Origin: Nocardia panacis
GTDB lineage: Bacteria; Actinomycetota; Actinomycetes; Mycobacteriales; Mycobacteriaceae
Length of the DNA stretch: 64,000 nucleotides
Direction of reading: 5' to 3'
Assembly (NCBI RefSeq): GCF_003598715.1
Contig: NZ_QZFU01000055.1
Location: 307,933 to 371,932 of the forward strand
Positions 25,888-35,375 of the stretch are shown piece after piece (position 1 is the first letter of the stretch; the number at the start of each line of letters is the position of its first letter). Position numbers and translations under genes: made by a program. Below the pieces are notes generated by a model. That model worked only from the letters and a program-made list of their open reading frames with translations. It had not been told where the DNA came from and did no database searches.

Positions 25888-26808
25888 TCACCAACCGCGC
25901 TCGGCCAAGCGGTGCGGCTGCGGGATCTCCTCGACATTGATGCCGACCATGGCCTCGCCCAGGCCGCGCGACACCTTGGCCAGCACATCGGGATCGTCGT
26001 GGAAGGTGGTGGCCTTGACGATCGCGGCGGCGCGCTCGGCCGGATTGCCCGACTTGAAGATGCCCGAGCCGACGAATACGCCCTCCGCGCCGAGCTGCAT
26101 CATCATGGCCGCGTCGGCGGGGGTGGCGATGCCGCCCGCGGTGAACAGCACCACGGGGAGCTTGCCGGTTTCGGCGACCTCGCGCACCAACTCATAGGGG
26201 GCCTGCAGTTCCTTGGCGGCGACGAACAGTTCGTCCTGCGGCAGCGCGGCGAGCTTGCGGATCTCCCCGCGGATCTGGCGCATGTGAGTGGTGGCATTGG
26301 AGACGTCGCCGGTGCCCGCCTCGCCCTTGGAGCGAATCATGGCCGCGCCCTCGGTGATTCGGCGCAGCGCCTCACCCAGGTTGGTCGCGCCGCAGACGAA
26401 GGGAACGGTGAAGTTCCACTTGTCGATATGGTTGCTGTAGTCGGCCGGGGTGAGCACCTCGGATTCGTCGATGTAGTCCACCCCGAGGCTCTGCAGGATC
26501 TGCGCCTCGACGAAGTGACCGATGCGCGCCTTGGCCATGACCGGGATGGAGACGGCGGCGATGATGCCGTCGATCATGTCCGGATCGCTCATCCGGGATA
26601 CGCCGCCCTCGGCGCGGATATCGGCGGGCACCCGCTCGAGCGCCATGACGGCGACCGCGCCCGCGTCCTCGGCGATCTTGGCCTGTTCGGGGGTGACCAC
26701 ATCCATGATCACCCCGCCCTTGAGCATCTCGGCCATGCCGCGCTTGACGCGGGCGGTGCCGACGGTGTTGGTGGTCTCGGGCGTGGTCACGGCAAACTCC
26801 TGGGTCAT
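25888..26808 (-). CDS. pdxS: pyridoxal 5'-phosphate synthase subunit PdxS
   Basis: The 306-residue TIM-barrel synthase condenses ribose 5-phosphate, glyceraldehyde 3-phosphate and ammonia to PLP. Family motifs are GGVIMDVVTPEQAKIAEDAGAVAVMALERVPADIR cut into strands 1-2, PVMAKARIGHFVEAQ, KWNFTVPFVCGATNLGEALRRI and GGIATPADAAMMMQLGAEGVFVGSGIFKS. The active-site lysines are in the GGVIMD-following and KARIGH regions. The start ATG at 26808 gives the usual length. It probably works with PdxT encoded at 20748-21392. Confidence 0.96.
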   Translation of the reverse strand: MTQEFAVTTPETTNTVGTARVKRGMAEMLKGGVIMDVVTPEQAKIAEDAGAVAVMALERVPADIRAEGGVSRMSDPDMIDGIIAAVSIPVMAKARIGHFVEAQILQSLGVDYIDESEVLTPADYSNHIDKWNFTVPFVCGATNLGEALRRITEGAAMIRSKGEAGTGDVSNATTHMRQIRGEIRKLAALPQDELFVAAKELQAPYELVREVAETGKLPVVLFTAGGIATPADAAMMMQLGAEGVFVGSGIFKSGNPAERAAAIVKATTFHDDPDVLAKVSRGLGEAMVGINVEEIPQPHRLAERGW

Positions 26809-27078
26809 GGCGCGATCGCACCGCGGAAGAGACGGCGCGATCGCGGCAAGGATTGGGATCGCTCCAATTCTAGGCGGGCGGAGCAGGCCACTAGATAGCC
26901 AGTTGCGGACGACTGGTCTGGTGCGCTTCGCGCGCGATCGATCCCGTGCCTGCGGCAGGCAATCGCTCAGCACACGATGGTTCGCGGACAGCTTCGACCA
27001 CGAAAGGCGTTACGGGAGCGGACAACCCCCGGTCGAACGGGTCCGAATCGGCGGCGATCCGGCGAACCCACCGTCGAT

Positions 27079-27171
27079 TCAGAGGGGTTGGACCACCAGC
27101 AACTGTGCCCAGAACTGGGCCGCCGCCGCGCCGAGGATCGGCTCGAGCAGATCGAACAGCAGATACGACAT
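27079..27171 (-). CDS. possible 30-residue hydrophobic peptide
   Basis: A short open frame upstream of pdxS on the same strand encodes MSYLLFDLLEPILG followed by an Ala- and Leu-rich hydrophobic half, enough for one membrane span. A GGAAG-like site lies about ten bases before the ATG, and a CRP/GlxR-like site plus a TAGGTT-type hexamer lie about 100 bp upstream (27273-27287). It could be a real membrane peptide or part of the pdxS leader. The rest of 26809-27497 shows no convincing gene. Confidence 0.35.
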   Translation of the reverse strand: MSYLLFDLLEPILGAAAAQFWAQLLVVQPL

Positions 27172-27272
27172 GGCACACTCACTTCCGCGAAATCCGCGCG
27201 GGCCTGCGGTGAACGACCGGATCCTCGGGGCGCACCATACCGGCAGGCCAACCATGAGAACCTAGCATTACA

Positions 27273-27287
27273 GTGAAAAAACTCACA
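27273..27287. promoter_or_regulatory. CRP/GlxR-like site
   Basis: GTGA-N6-TCACA matches the core of the actinobacterial Crp/GlxR operator. It stands in a locally AT-rich stretch (27250-27320) upstream of the possible small ORF and pdxS on the minus strand, and about 210 bp before the hypothetical gene at 27498 on the plus strand. Confidence 0.4.
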
Positions 27288-27497
27288 CTTCAATGACTTT
27301 CAACCATAGATCACTGGGCTTGACAATCCGGAATTTGCGGGGCTGACCTGCGGTGACCCACTATACGTCGCGGTCGATCGGGGCACAGGCCCATTCTTTT
27401 CGCGTTTCGCCAGGTGGGCACCTCGCTACGTACGCTGAAAAACGTTCGGCGCGAACCGAATCGAAAGTGTCGACGGTGCGAGCGAAGGGCGACGTCA

Positions 27498-27998
27498 ATG
27501 GGCAACCGGGACAGCGTGATACACGAGTGCTGTGTGGCACGCCGCACCAGGCTGGTGGTGCCCGAGCACCGCCCGCTACCGGAGAGCATCCCGCGCTGCC
27601 GCTTCGCCCATATCCAGCACTGGTCCGGCCTCGGCGGTCCGACCCGCACCCTGGTGCGCGGCTACCGACCCACCCGCGACGGGCTCGTCGTGATCGCCTC
27701 GGAGTTGTCGGATCACCGACCAGGATCGGTGGAGAATTTCGCCGCGCTCGCCGAGGCGTTCCGCGTCGACTGGGGCGGCAGGCTGCTGGTCGCCCCGGAT
27801 GCCATCACCTGGTTCGCCCACCACGGCGATCACACGCAACCGAATCTGTTCACCAGGATCGGCCTGCGCTGGGACGGCGCCCGCTATGTCGACGGGACCG
27901 CGAACCATCGGCTCTCCGCGGCCGAGGCGGACACATTTCTCCGCGACCTGGTGTTGGATCCCGTCCCAGAGGTGCTCGCGCAACTGCGCGTGGCGTGA
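27498..27998 (+). CDS. hypothetical protein
   Basis: The 166-residue, probably cytoplasmic protein is not one I recognise. It is rich in Arg and His, has CC at residues 10-11, and contains a middle region FAALAEAFRVDWGGRLLVAPDAITWFAHHGDH with alternating strands and helices. The C-terminus looks helical. An earlier ATG at 27414 is possible; I prefer 27498 because of a GAAGG element about ten bases before it. Its stop codon directly abuts that of the NUDIX gene (no bases between), a tight convergent pair. Confidence 0.55.
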   Translation: MGNRDSVIHECCVARRTRLVVPEHRPLPESIPRCRFAHIQHWSGLGGPTRTLVRGYRPTRDGLVVIASELSDHRPGSVENFAALAEAFRVDWGGRLLVAPDAITWFAHHGDHTQPNLFTRIGLRWDGARYVDGTANHRLSAAEADTFLRDLVLDPVPEVLAQLRVA

Positions 27999-29123
27999 TC
28001 AGCGGATCGAACGCACCTCGGGATCGCCCGCCGCGGACGCGGCGGCGAGGGCCTCGGGCAGCAGCCGATCCAGGTGGTACGGATACACCGTCTCCCCCGA
28101 GGCGTCCAACGCGACGATATCGGCCCCCACGCACCATTGGTGACCGGTGATCGAGCGCCGCTCGACATAGCCGCGATTGCCCGGATCGGGTTCGTATCCC
28201 GGCACCCGCAGCGCGAAGAACAACTCCTCGGAGCGAATCAGCTCGCCATCGAACGGGAAGACCGCGACCCGCCGCCAGATCGGACCGCGCAGCGCGGCGG
28301 GATCGGCATGATATCCGGTCTCCTCGAACAGCTCCCGCACCGCCGCCGCGCGCAGCGACTCCCCCGGCTGCACGCCGCCGCCGATGGTGAACCAGAACGA
28401 CAGCTCCGGTGTCTTGGGATCGTTGCCCCGCATGAGCAGCACCCGATCCCGCTCGTCGATCAGCACCACCCGCGCCGAGGTGCGACTGGTGTCGACATCC
28501 AATCCGGTGGCAGCGGCTGGGGTGGCCCGCTCGGTGATCTCGAAATATGTCGGCAGCGGCGCGGTGCCGCCCAGGTGCAGGATGCGCACGGGCCGCCGGG
28601 TGCGCAGCGCCAGGGTGTCGCGGACGGCGTCATTGTGGAAGCGTCGCGCGATGAGCACTCTGGCCTCGGCGTCGGCCAGTTCGGCCACCAGTTGCGGGCG
28701 CAGCACCGCGATATCGACCGCCGACAGCGCGGCGGAGAGTTGATTCTCCGCCGCCTCGCGTTCGGCGCGATCCGCGCGCTCGGCCCGACCCGCCAGTGCG
28801 GCAAGACTTCTGGCCTGCTCGGCGCTGTCGGCACCGGAGATCGGCCCGGCCGCGGCCATGGCCGCGGAGCTCGCCCCTGTCAAAGAGCTCGGCCCTGTCA
28901 CCGCTATGGCTGTCGAACCCGGCCCTGTCATAGCCAGGGCGACGGCGCGGGCGACCACCGCGCGCCTGGCCAGCGCGGCGTCGAGCGCCTGCCAGGACAG
29001 GTCCGAGCGCACATGCAGGCGGTCGAGTCGGTTGGCGGTGGTGTAGGCCCAGACGCCGATGGTGATCAGCAGCGCGGCGAGCAGCGCGAGCAGCAGCACC
29101 GCTGTCGCGGAGAAGGTGATCAT
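27999..29123 (-). CDS. membrane-anchored NUDIX hydrolase
   Basis: The 374-residue protein combines an N-terminal membrane helix (5-27) and a LemA-like helical segment (about 30-180) with a C-terminal NUDIX domain (about 210-345). The NUDIX box GGGVQPGESLRAAAVRELFEETGY is complete, including the REUxEE glutamates, so hydrolase activity is expected. It is the equivalent of Rv2609c, which always follows pimA. Its 5' end overlaps the pimA stop by 4 bp, so it is in the PIM operon. The substrate is unknown; a nucleotide-sugar or nucleotide housecleaning role is possible. Confidence 0.86.
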   Translation of the reverse strand: MITFSATAVLLLALLAALLITIGVWAYTTANRLDRLHVRSDLSWQALDAALARRAVVARAVALAMTGPGSTAIAVTGPSSLTGASSAAMAAAGPISGADSAEQARSLAALAGRAERADRAEREAAENQLSAALSAVDIAVLRPQLVAELADAEARVLIARRFHNDAVRDTLALRTRRPVRILHLGGTAPLPTYFEITERATPAAATGLDVDTSRTSARVVLIDERDRVLLMRGNDPKTPELSFWFTIGGGVQPGESLRAAAVRELFEETGYHADPAALRGPIWRRVAVFPFDGELIRSEELFFALRVPGYEPDPGNRGYVERRSITGHQWCVGADIVALDASGETVYPYHLDRLLPEALAAASAAGDPEVRSIR

Positions 29124-30244
29124 CCGGCGGCCCGCACCCGCACATCGCCGACGGTGACCGTCTCGTACACCCGCAGGATCTGCTCGGCCACCACCGGCCA
29201 GTCGTATTCGCCGACCACCCTGGTGGCGGTGCGCACCAATGCCTCGCGCCGCTCCCGATCGGTGAGCACCTGGTGCAGCGCCTCGGCCAGCCGAGCCGAA
29301 TCGCCGACCGGCACCAGCACACCCGCCGCGCCGTCGCGCAGCACCCGGCGGAAGGCGTCGAGTTCACTGGCCACCACGGCGGTGCCCGCCGCCATGGCCT
29401 CGATCAGGATGATGCCGAAACTCTCCCCGCCCAGATTCGGCGCGACATAGACATCGGCGCTACGCATGGCCGAGGCCTTCTCCGCATCCGACACCTGACC
29501 GAGCAGGCGCAGGCGGTCCGCGTGCGGTCCGGCTTCCTTGCGCAGCCGCTCCTCGTCACCGCGGCCGACGATCAGGATCTCGATGTTCGGATGGCGGCGC
29601 ACCAGTTCCGGTAGGGCGCCGAGCAGCACCTGCATACCCTTGCGCGGCTCGTCGTAGCGGCCGAGGAACAGCACGACGCCGCCCGCGCGCGGATATCCGG
29701 GCAGCATCGGCGCGCGGGCGAAGGCGGGCACATCGACGCCGTTGGGAATCTCCACCGCATCCGATCCCAGCGCCTCCACCTGCCAGCGCCGCGCCAGTTC
29801 GGAAACCGCGATGCGCCCGCTGATCTTCTCGTGATAGGGCCGCAGCACCCCCTGAAAGGTGCTCAGGATCAACGATTTCGTGGTGGAGGTGTGGAAGGTG
29901 GCCACGATCGGCCCCTCGGCGATCTTCAGCGCGAACATCGACAGGCTCGGCGCGTTCGGCTCGTGCACGTGCAGGACGTCGAAGTCGTTGCCGTCGATCC
30001 AGCGGCGGATCCGGGCGTAGGCGGTGGGGCCGAAGGAGAGTCGGGCCACCGACCCGTTGTAGGGAATGGCGACCGCGCGGCCCGCGGAGACCACGAAATC
30101 CGGCAGTTCCGTCTCCTCCGAGGCGGGGGCCAGCACGCTGACCCGGTGGCCGCGCTCGAGCAGCACCCGCGCCAGTTCGACCACGTGGGCCTGCACCCCG
30201 CCGGGCACATCGAACGAATACGGGCACACCATACCGATTTTCAC
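29120..30244 (-). CDS. pimA: phosphatidylinositol alpha-mannosyltransferase PimA
   Basis: This 374-residue GT-B glycosyltransferase (GT4) transfers mannose from GDP-mannose to position 2 of phosphatidylinositol, the first step of PIM, lipomannan and LAM synthesis. N-terminal KIGMVCPYSFDVPGGVQAHV, VLHVHEPNAPSLSMFAL and VATFHTS bind the lipid head group side; C-terminal VLFLGRYDEPRKGM and ESFGIILIEAMAAGTAVVASE form the GDP-mannose site. The GTG at 30244 overlaps the patA stop. It sits in the order thrS-HIT-pgsA-patA-pimA-NUDIX, as in mycobacteria. Confidence 0.96.
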   Translation of the reverse strand: MKIGMVCPYSFDVPGGVQAHVVELARVLLERGHRVSVLAPASEETELPDFVVSAGRAVAIPYNGSVARLSFGPTAYARIRRWIDGNDFDVLHVHEPNAPSLSMFALKIAEGPIVATFHTSTTKSLILSTFQGVLRPYHEKISGRIAVSELARRWQVEALGSDAVEIPNGVDVPAFARAPMLPGYPRAGGVVLFLGRYDEPRKGMQVLLGALPELVRRHPNIEILIVGRGDEERLRKEAGPHADRLRLLGQVSDAEKASAMRSADVYVAPNLGGESFGIILIEAMAAGTAVVASELDAFRRVLRDGAAGVLVPVGDSARLAEALHQVLTDRERREALVRTATRVVGEYDWPVVAEQILRVYETVTVGDVRVRAAG

Positions 30245-31182
30245 GGTGTCACCTCGCCCTTGGCACGCATCGCGTCCTGCGCCGCGGCGATGCGGGCGAG
30301 CCTGGCCTCGGACAGGTCCGCCTCCCAAAGGGGTTGCAGCATATGCCAATCGGCGGGATGTTCGGCGATATTGGCGGCGAAGCGATCCGCCAGCGCCTGC
30401 GCGGCGGCCGCGATGCCCGCCGAGACATCTATCGGCGCTTCGGTTTTCAGGCCCCAGCCCTCGGCGCCGTCCGGATCGACGGTGAACCAGGCGTGCACCG
30501 GGATCAGTGCCGCGCCGGTCTCGATGGCGAGTTTGACCGCGCCCGCGGGTAACCAGGTGCGTTCACCGAAGAACGTGACCGGCACACCTTTCCCGGTGAG
30601 ATCGCGCTCCCCCATCAGGCAGACGATCTTGTTCTCGCGCAGGCGCGCCGCCAATTGCGGGAACGGCGGTTGCTCGCCGCCGGTCAGCGGGAATACCTCG
30701 AAGCCGAGGCTTTCCCGGTAGGCGACGAACCGTTCGAACAGCGCCTCCGGTTTCAACCGCTCGGCGACCGTGGTCAAGCTCTGGTAGTGCTGCACCAGCC
30801 ACACGCCCGCCATATCCCAATTGCCGGAGTGCGGCAGGCAGAGGATGACACCGCGCTCGGCCGCCAGCCCGGCATCGAGATGTTCCAGTCCGCCGACGTA
30901 GTAGTCGATCTTGGTGTGATCCATGCCCGGCAGCCGAAACGCCTCGCGCCAATAGCGCGCGTACGAGCGCATACTCGCCCGGATCAGCTCGTCGGGCACC
31001 TGCTCCGGCGTCGTACCGAGGACACGGGAGAGGTTGCGCCGCAACTGAATCGGGCCGCCATGCCGGACCGCGCGATCCGCGCCCCAATCGAAGAGGCGAC
31101 GCGCCGTGCGCTCGGGCAGCGCCCGCACCACGCGCCACCCCGCCGCATAGGCCAACTCTTTGGCCCGCTCCCCCGCACTCAC
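30241..31182 (-). CDS. patA: phosphatidylinositol mannoside acyltransferase
   Basis: This 313-residue enzyme of the lysophospholipid/lauroyl acyltransferase family acylates the mannose of PIM. The catalytic HxxxxD motif is HSGNWD near residue 120. ERDLTGKGVPVTFFGE and the terminal HPADWHMLQPLW are family hallmarks. I chose the GTG at 31182, giving the SAGERAKELAYAAGWRVVRALPE N-terminus; the long upstream frame reads out of the pgsA end. It is the equivalent of Rv2611c and is translationally coupled to pimA. Confidence 0.94.
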   Translation of the reverse strand: MSAGERAKELAYAAGWRVVRALPERTARRLFDWGADRAVRHGGPIQLRRNLSRVLGTTPEQVPDELIRASMRSYARYWREAFRLPGMDHTKIDYYVGGLEHLDAGLAAERGVILCLPHSGNWDMAGVWLVQHYQSLTTVAERLKPEALFERFVAYRESLGFEVFPLTGGEQPPFPQLAARLRENKIVCLMGERDLTGKGVPVTFFGERTWLPAGAVKLAIETGAALIPVHAWFTVDPDGAEGWGLKTEAPIDVSAGIAAAAQALADRFAANIAEHPADWHMLQPLWEADLSEARLARIAAAQDAMRAKGEVTP

Positions 31183-31237
31183 CGTATTACCCCCGATCTC
31201 GTGCGCACCCGCCGCGCCATGACGCGACCGGACGCGC

Positions 31238-31912
31238 TCACCGCGCTTCCTGCGCTTCCGGTCCGGGCCGCACGGCCTGGACGATATCGCGCGCTCCCGG
31301 CGAATTCCGCACTGCGAGCACCCGCTGGAACACCGTGACAATGCTCAGCACCGCCAGAATCCACATGGCGACATGTACGGCGTAGGTCAGCCAACCGATG
31401 CCCCAGTATCCGCCGATACCGGTGAATCCGGCACCGACCAGCACGATGATCAGCCGGTCCGGGCGCTCGATGATGCCGCCGTCGGCGGACAGCCCGCTCG
31501 CCTCGGCCCGCGCCTTCGCATACGAGATGACCTGCGAGGTGACCAGCACCACCAGCGTCGCGAAGAACAGGGGCCGATGCTGCTCGTGATAGACCGCCCA
31601 CCAGGCCAGCCCGCCGAAGATCGCGCCGTCGGCGAGGCGGTCGCAGGTGGCGTCGAGCACCGCGCCGTATTTCGTGCCGCCGCCGCGCGCCCGCGCCATC
31701 GCCCCGTCGAGCATGTCGAACATGACGAACAGCCAGATCACCATCGTGCCCCAGAACAGATGCCCGGAGGGGAACAGCGTGACCGCGGCGGCGATCGAGG
31801 CGGTGGTGCCGATGACGGTCACCGCGTCGGGCGTGAGCCCCGTGCGCACCAGCGCCCGGCCCAGCGGCGCAGTCGCTTTCGCGAACGTCTCCCGGCCGAA
31901 GAAGCTGAGCAC
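31238..31912 (-). CDS. pgsA: phosphatidylinositol (phosphate) synthase, CDP-alcohol phosphatidyltransferase
   Basis: The 224-residue integral membrane enzyme has about six helices. The CDP-alcohol phosphotransferase signature D-G-x2-A-R-x8-G-x3-D-x3-D is complete at about residues 67-90 (DGAMARARG to DATCDR). In mycolata this gene, placed between the HIT gene and patA, makes phosphatidylinositol phosphate from CDP-diacylglycerol and inositol phosphate. It starts 6 bp after the HIT gene stop. Confidence 0.92.
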   Translation of the reverse strand: MLSFFGRETFAKATAPLGRALVRTGLTPDAVTVIGTTASIAAAVTLFPSGHLFWGTMVIWLFVMFDMLDGAMARARGGGTKYGAVLDATCDRLADGAIFGGLAWWAVYHEQHRPLFFATLVVLVTSQVISYAKARAEASGLSADGGIIERPDRLIIVLVGAGFTGIGGYWGIGWLTYAVHVAMWILAVLSIVTVFQRVLAVRNSPGARDIVQAVRPGPEAQEAR

Positions 31913-31918
31913 GGCTGT

Positions 31919-32491
31919 CTACGCCTCCTTCCAGGCGGCCGCCAATAGCGCGCGGGTCTCGCGGAGCAACTGCGGCATCACCTTCACACCGCCGATGACC
32001 GTGATGAAGTTCGCGTCACCGCCCCAGCGGGGGACGATGTGCTGATGCAGGTGGTCGGCGAGCGAACCGCCCGCCACCCCACCGAGATTCAGGCCGACAT
32101 TGAAGCCGTGCGGGCGCGAGACCCGCTTGATCACCCGGATCGCCTGCTGGGTGAACGCCATCAGCTCGGCGGCCTCCGCCTCGGTCAGATCCTCCAGGTT
32201 CGCCACCCTGCGGTAAGGCACGACCATCATGTGACCCGGGTTGTAGGGATACAGGTTGAGCACGGCGTACACCTGTTCGCCCCTGGCGATCACCAGGCCG
32301 TCCTCATCCGACATCTTCGGGATATCGGTGAACGGGTGGCCCGAAGCAGTATCCGCGTCGGTGCGCTCGCCCGCCGCTGCGGCGATGTAGGACATCCGGT
32401 AGGGCGCCCACAGTCGCTGCAGCCGATCCGGATCGCCCACCCCGGTATCCACTATCGCGTCGACCTCCACATCCAGACCCTGATTCTTCAT
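31919..32491 (-). CDS. HIT family nucleotide-binding protein
   Basis: This 190-residue histidine-triad protein has the triad motif HLHQHIVPRW near residue 142 and the upstream GHMMVVPYRRV and GFNVGLNLGGVAGGSL strands. HIT enzymes hydrolyse or transfer nucleotidyl groups, for example Ap4A phosphorylase-like members. The ATG at 32491 overlaps the thrS stop (ATGA). Its equivalent Rv2613c also lies between thrS and the PI synthase gene. Confidence 0.92.
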   Translation of the reverse strand: MKNQGLDVEVDAIVDTGVGDPDRLQRLWAPYRMSYIAAAAGERTDADTASGHPFTDIPKMSDEDGLVIARGEQVYAVLNLYPYNPGHMMVVPYRRVANLEDLTEAEAAELMAFTQQAIRVIKRVSRPHGFNVGLNLGGVAGGSLADHLHQHIVPRWGGDANFITVIGGVKVMPQLLRETRALLAAAWKEA

Positions 32492-34542
32492 GCGCCGGTC
32501 CGGAGTTCGCCGAGACCCTCGGCGGTCGGCGAGGCATTCTCGCGCCGCCGCACCCAAGCCACCACGGCGGCCACCGCGTCGGCCACCGGAACGCCGTTGA
32601 CCTGGGTGCCGTCGCGGAAGCGGAAGCTCACCGCGCCCGCGCTCACATCGCGCTCGCCCGCGAGCAGCATGAACGGCACCTTCTGCGCGGTGTTGTTGAA
32701 GATCTTCTTCTGCATTCTGTCGTCGCTGCGGTCCACGTGGGCGCGGATACCCGCGGCGGCGAGCTGACCGATCACCGAATCCAGGTGCGGCGCGAAGGCT
32801 TCCGCCACCGGGATGCCGACCACCTGGACCGGCGCGAGCCAGGCCGGGAAGGCGCCGGCGTAGTGCTCGGTGAGCACGCCGAAGAAGCGCTCGATCGAAC
32901 CGAACAGCGCGCGGTGGATCATGACCGGCCGCTTCTTGGTTCCGTCGGAGGCGGTGTACTCCAGCTCGAACAGCTCGGGCTCGAAGAAGTCCAGCTGGAT
33001 CGTCGACATCTGCCAGTTGCGGCCGAGCGCGTCCCTGGTCTGCACCGAGATCTTCGGGCCGTAGAAGGCGGCCCCGCCCGGATCGGGGACCAGTTCCAGT
33101 CCGGAGGATTCGGCGACCTGGCGCAGCGTCTCGGTGGCCTGCTCCCACAGCTCGTCGGAGCCGACGTACTTCTTCGGGTCCTTGGTCGACAGCTCCAAGT
33201 AGTAGTCGTCCAGTCCGTAGTCCTCGAGCAGATCGAGCACGAACCGCAGGATGCTGGTGAGCTCCGCGGCGACCTGCTCCTGGGTGCAGTAGATGTGCGA
33301 ATCGTCCTGGGTCATGCCGCGCACCCTGGTCAGGCCGTGCACCACGCCCGACTTCTCGTAGCGGTAGACCGAACCGAATTCGAACATCCGCAGCGGCAGC
33401 TCGCGATAGGACCGGCCGCGCGACCGGAAGATCAGGTTGTGCATCGGGCAGTTCATCGGCTTGACGTAATAGTCCTGGCCGGGCTTGCGGACGGTGCCGT
33501 CCTCGTTGTACTCCGCGTCCAGGTGCATGGGCGGGAACATGCCGTCGGCGTACCACTCGAGGTGCTTGGACGTCTCGAACAGATGCGCCTTGGTCAGGTG
33601 CGGGGTGTTGACGAATTCGTAGCCCGCCTCGACGTGCCGCTGCCGCGAGTAGTCCTCGAGCTCCTTGCGGATGATGCCGCCCTTGGGGTGGAACACCGGC
33701 AGGCCCGAACCCAATTCGTCCGGGAAACTGAACAGGTCCAGTTCGGCGCCGAGTCTGCGGTGGTCGCGCCGCTCGGCCTCGGCCAGCAGGTGCAGGTGCG
33801 CGTCCAGCGCCTCCTGCGATTCCCACGCGGTGCCGTAGACGCGCTGCAGATCCTCGCGGCTCTGATCGCCGCGCCAGTAGGCGGCGGAGCTGCGGGTGAG
33901 TTTGAAGGCCGGGATGAATTTGGTGGTGGGGATGTGCGGGCCGCGGCACAGGTCGCCCCAGATACGCTCACCGCTGCGCGGGTCCAGATTGTCGTAGATG
34001 GTCAGCTCGGCGCCGCCGACCTCCATGACCTCCGGATCATCGATCCCGGACTTGTCGCCGATCAACTCCAGCTTGAACGGCTCCTTGGCCAGTTCGACGC
34101 GGGCCTGCTCCGGCTCCACGATGCGACGCGAGAATCGTTGCGCGCCTTTGATGATCTTCTTCATCCTGGATTCCAGGCGGGTCAGATCCTCGGGGGTGAA
34201 GGGCTTGTCGACCTGGAAGTCGTAGTAGAAGCCGTCCCGGATGAACGGGCCGATACCGAGTTTGGCCTCCGGGAACTCCTGCTGCACCGCCTGGGCCAGG
34301 ACGTGCGCGGTGGAATGCCGGATGACATTTCGGCCGTCGGGGGTGTCGGCGGCCACCGGCTCCACCTCGACGTCGACCTCCGGGGTCCAGGACAGGTCCT
34401 TGAGCTCACCGTTGTGGCGGACGACTACCACGGTGTCCGGCCCCTTCGTGGGCAGGCCCGCCTCCCGCACCGCAGTGCCCGCCGTAGTCCCGGCCGACAC
34501 CCGGACGCGGGCGAGGGGACTGTGGACGGCTGGGGTGGTCAC
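32488..34542 (-). CDS. thrS: threonine-tRNA ligase
   Basis: The 684-residue class II aminoacyl-tRNA synthetase has an N-terminal TGS domain (about 40-95), an editing domain with RHSTAHVLAQA, and the catalytic core with motif 2 MFEFGSVYRYEKSG and the zinc-binding MNCPMH cysteine. Motif 3 MIHRALFGSIERFFGVL and the C-terminal anticodon domain (VVGIPVAEAFAPHL) complete it. The GTG at 34542 is preceded by AAGGAGAG and gives the normal length. It heads the PIM operon; no T-box element is visible upstream. Confidence 0.96.
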   Translation of the reverse strand: MTTPAVHSPLARVRVSAGTTAGTAVREAGLPTKGPDTVVVVRHNGELKDLSWTPEVDVEVEPVAADTPDGRNVIRHSTAHVLAQAVQQEFPEAKLGIGPFIRDGFYYDFQVDKPFTPEDLTRLESRMKKIIKGAQRFSRRIVEPEQARVELAKEPFKLELIGDKSGIDDPEVMEVGGAELTIYDNLDPRSGERIWGDLCRGPHIPTTKFIPAFKLTRSSAAYWRGDQSREDLQRVYGTAWESQEALDAHLHLLAEAERRDHRRLGAELDLFSFPDELGSGLPVFHPKGGIIRKELEDYSRQRHVEAGYEFVNTPHLTKAHLFETSKHLEWYADGMFPPMHLDAEYNEDGTVRKPGQDYYVKPMNCPMHNLIFRSRGRSYRELPLRMFEFGSVYRYEKSGVVHGLTRVRGMTQDDSHIYCTQEQVAAELTSILRFVLDLLEDYGLDDYYLELSTKDPKKYVGSDELWEQATETLRQVAESSGLELVPDPGGAAFYGPKISVQTRDALGRNWQMSTIQLDFFEPELFELEYTASDGTKKRPVMIHRALFGSIERFFGVLTEHYAGAFPAWLAPVQVVGIPVAEAFAPHLDSVIGQLAAAGIRAHVDRSDDRMQKKIFNNTAQKVPFMLLAGERDVSAGAVSFRFRDGTQVNGVPVADAVAAVVAWVRRRENASPTAEGLGELRTGA

Positions 34543-34733
34543 GGCGGCGCTCTCCTTGGCGTCGTCGGCGGCGGGGCTGGTCCCCGCGCCGGGCGGGCTG
34601 CTCGTCGAACGAGGAGCCCACCATCGGATTGCGGGACGGTTTGTCCCGGCGCGGACCATGCTATCGCCCACCCGCGCACAACCGTGTCGACGGACCGCCG
34701 TCGGCCGCGCGCCCTGCGGATCCCGCGCTGCCC

Positions 34734-35375
34734 TCAGCCCTGTGCGGCCAGTTCCGCCAGCCGCGACTCCCGGTCCGCGGCAGTGCGTTTCGGGCAGCTC
34801 GTGCACATCTCGCAGCCCGGAAATTCGAAGACCAGGCAGCAGGACAGCCGCTTGACGAAGGTGCGACCGCCGATCTCGACGAAACGCGGCGCGACCAGCC
34901 TGCCCCCGATCTCGCGCGCCAGCCGGGACCCGGCCTCGGCCGACCCCGCGTCGAGGGCGCGATTGCCGATGGCGTCGGTGACCACCGCCCACAGCGCGGG
35001 CGCCCCGGCCCCCGAGACGGCGGCCACCACCGGGATCACCGTGGCGAGGGTTTCCCGAAGTGCCGCAGCGCATTCGGCGATGCCGTCGGACGGAAGGATG
35101 TGCACGACCTCGATCCCGCCGTCGGTGCGCACCTCGCAGTCCAGCCGCGCCAGCTCCGGCGCCGGGGCGGGCGTGTCGGTCGCGTAGGCCCGCGCCACCT
35201 GTTGCACCAGGGCCGAGGCCAGCATGCACCACCACATGGTGCCCGCGACGCGGGGCACGGTATTGCCCCAGGTCTCGCCGGTCTCCGCGATGCGCGCGGC
35301 GAGCCACTGCGGCTGGGTGAGCATCCGCCCCGGCACGGTGTGCGTTTCGACGGGGGACTGTGCGGCCATGGTCAT
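34734..35375 (-). CDS. FhuF-like (2Fe-2S) protein
   Basis: The 213-residue protein ends in a cysteine cluster, SCCLVFEFPGCEMCTSCPKR (residues about 175-194), which is the CC-x-C-x2-C arrangement of FhuF-type (2Fe-2S) ferric-siderophore reductase domains. The N-terminal part is a helical domain without a signal peptide. The first ATG has GGAG six bases upstream. The known role in the family is to reduce iron in imported siderophores in the cytoplasm; none of the siderophore genes are nearby. The 352-bp gap upstream (35376-35727) has two weak TTAGGC-containing elements but no gene. Confidence 0.78.
   Translation of the reverse strand: MTMAAQSPVETHTVPGRMLTQPQWLAARIAETGETWGNTVPRVAGTMWWCMLASALVQQVARAYATDTPAPAPELARLDCEVRTDGGIEVVHILPSDGIAECAAALRETLATVIPVVAAVSGAGAPALWAVVTDAIGNRALDAGSAEAGSRLAREIGGRLVAPRFVEIGGRTFVKRLSCCLVFEFPGCEMCTSCPKRTAADRESRLAELAAQG

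Noticed and set aside
34543..34733. T-box riboswitch before thrS
   Set aside because: No T-box consensus or specifier stem is recognisable in this 191-bp gap.
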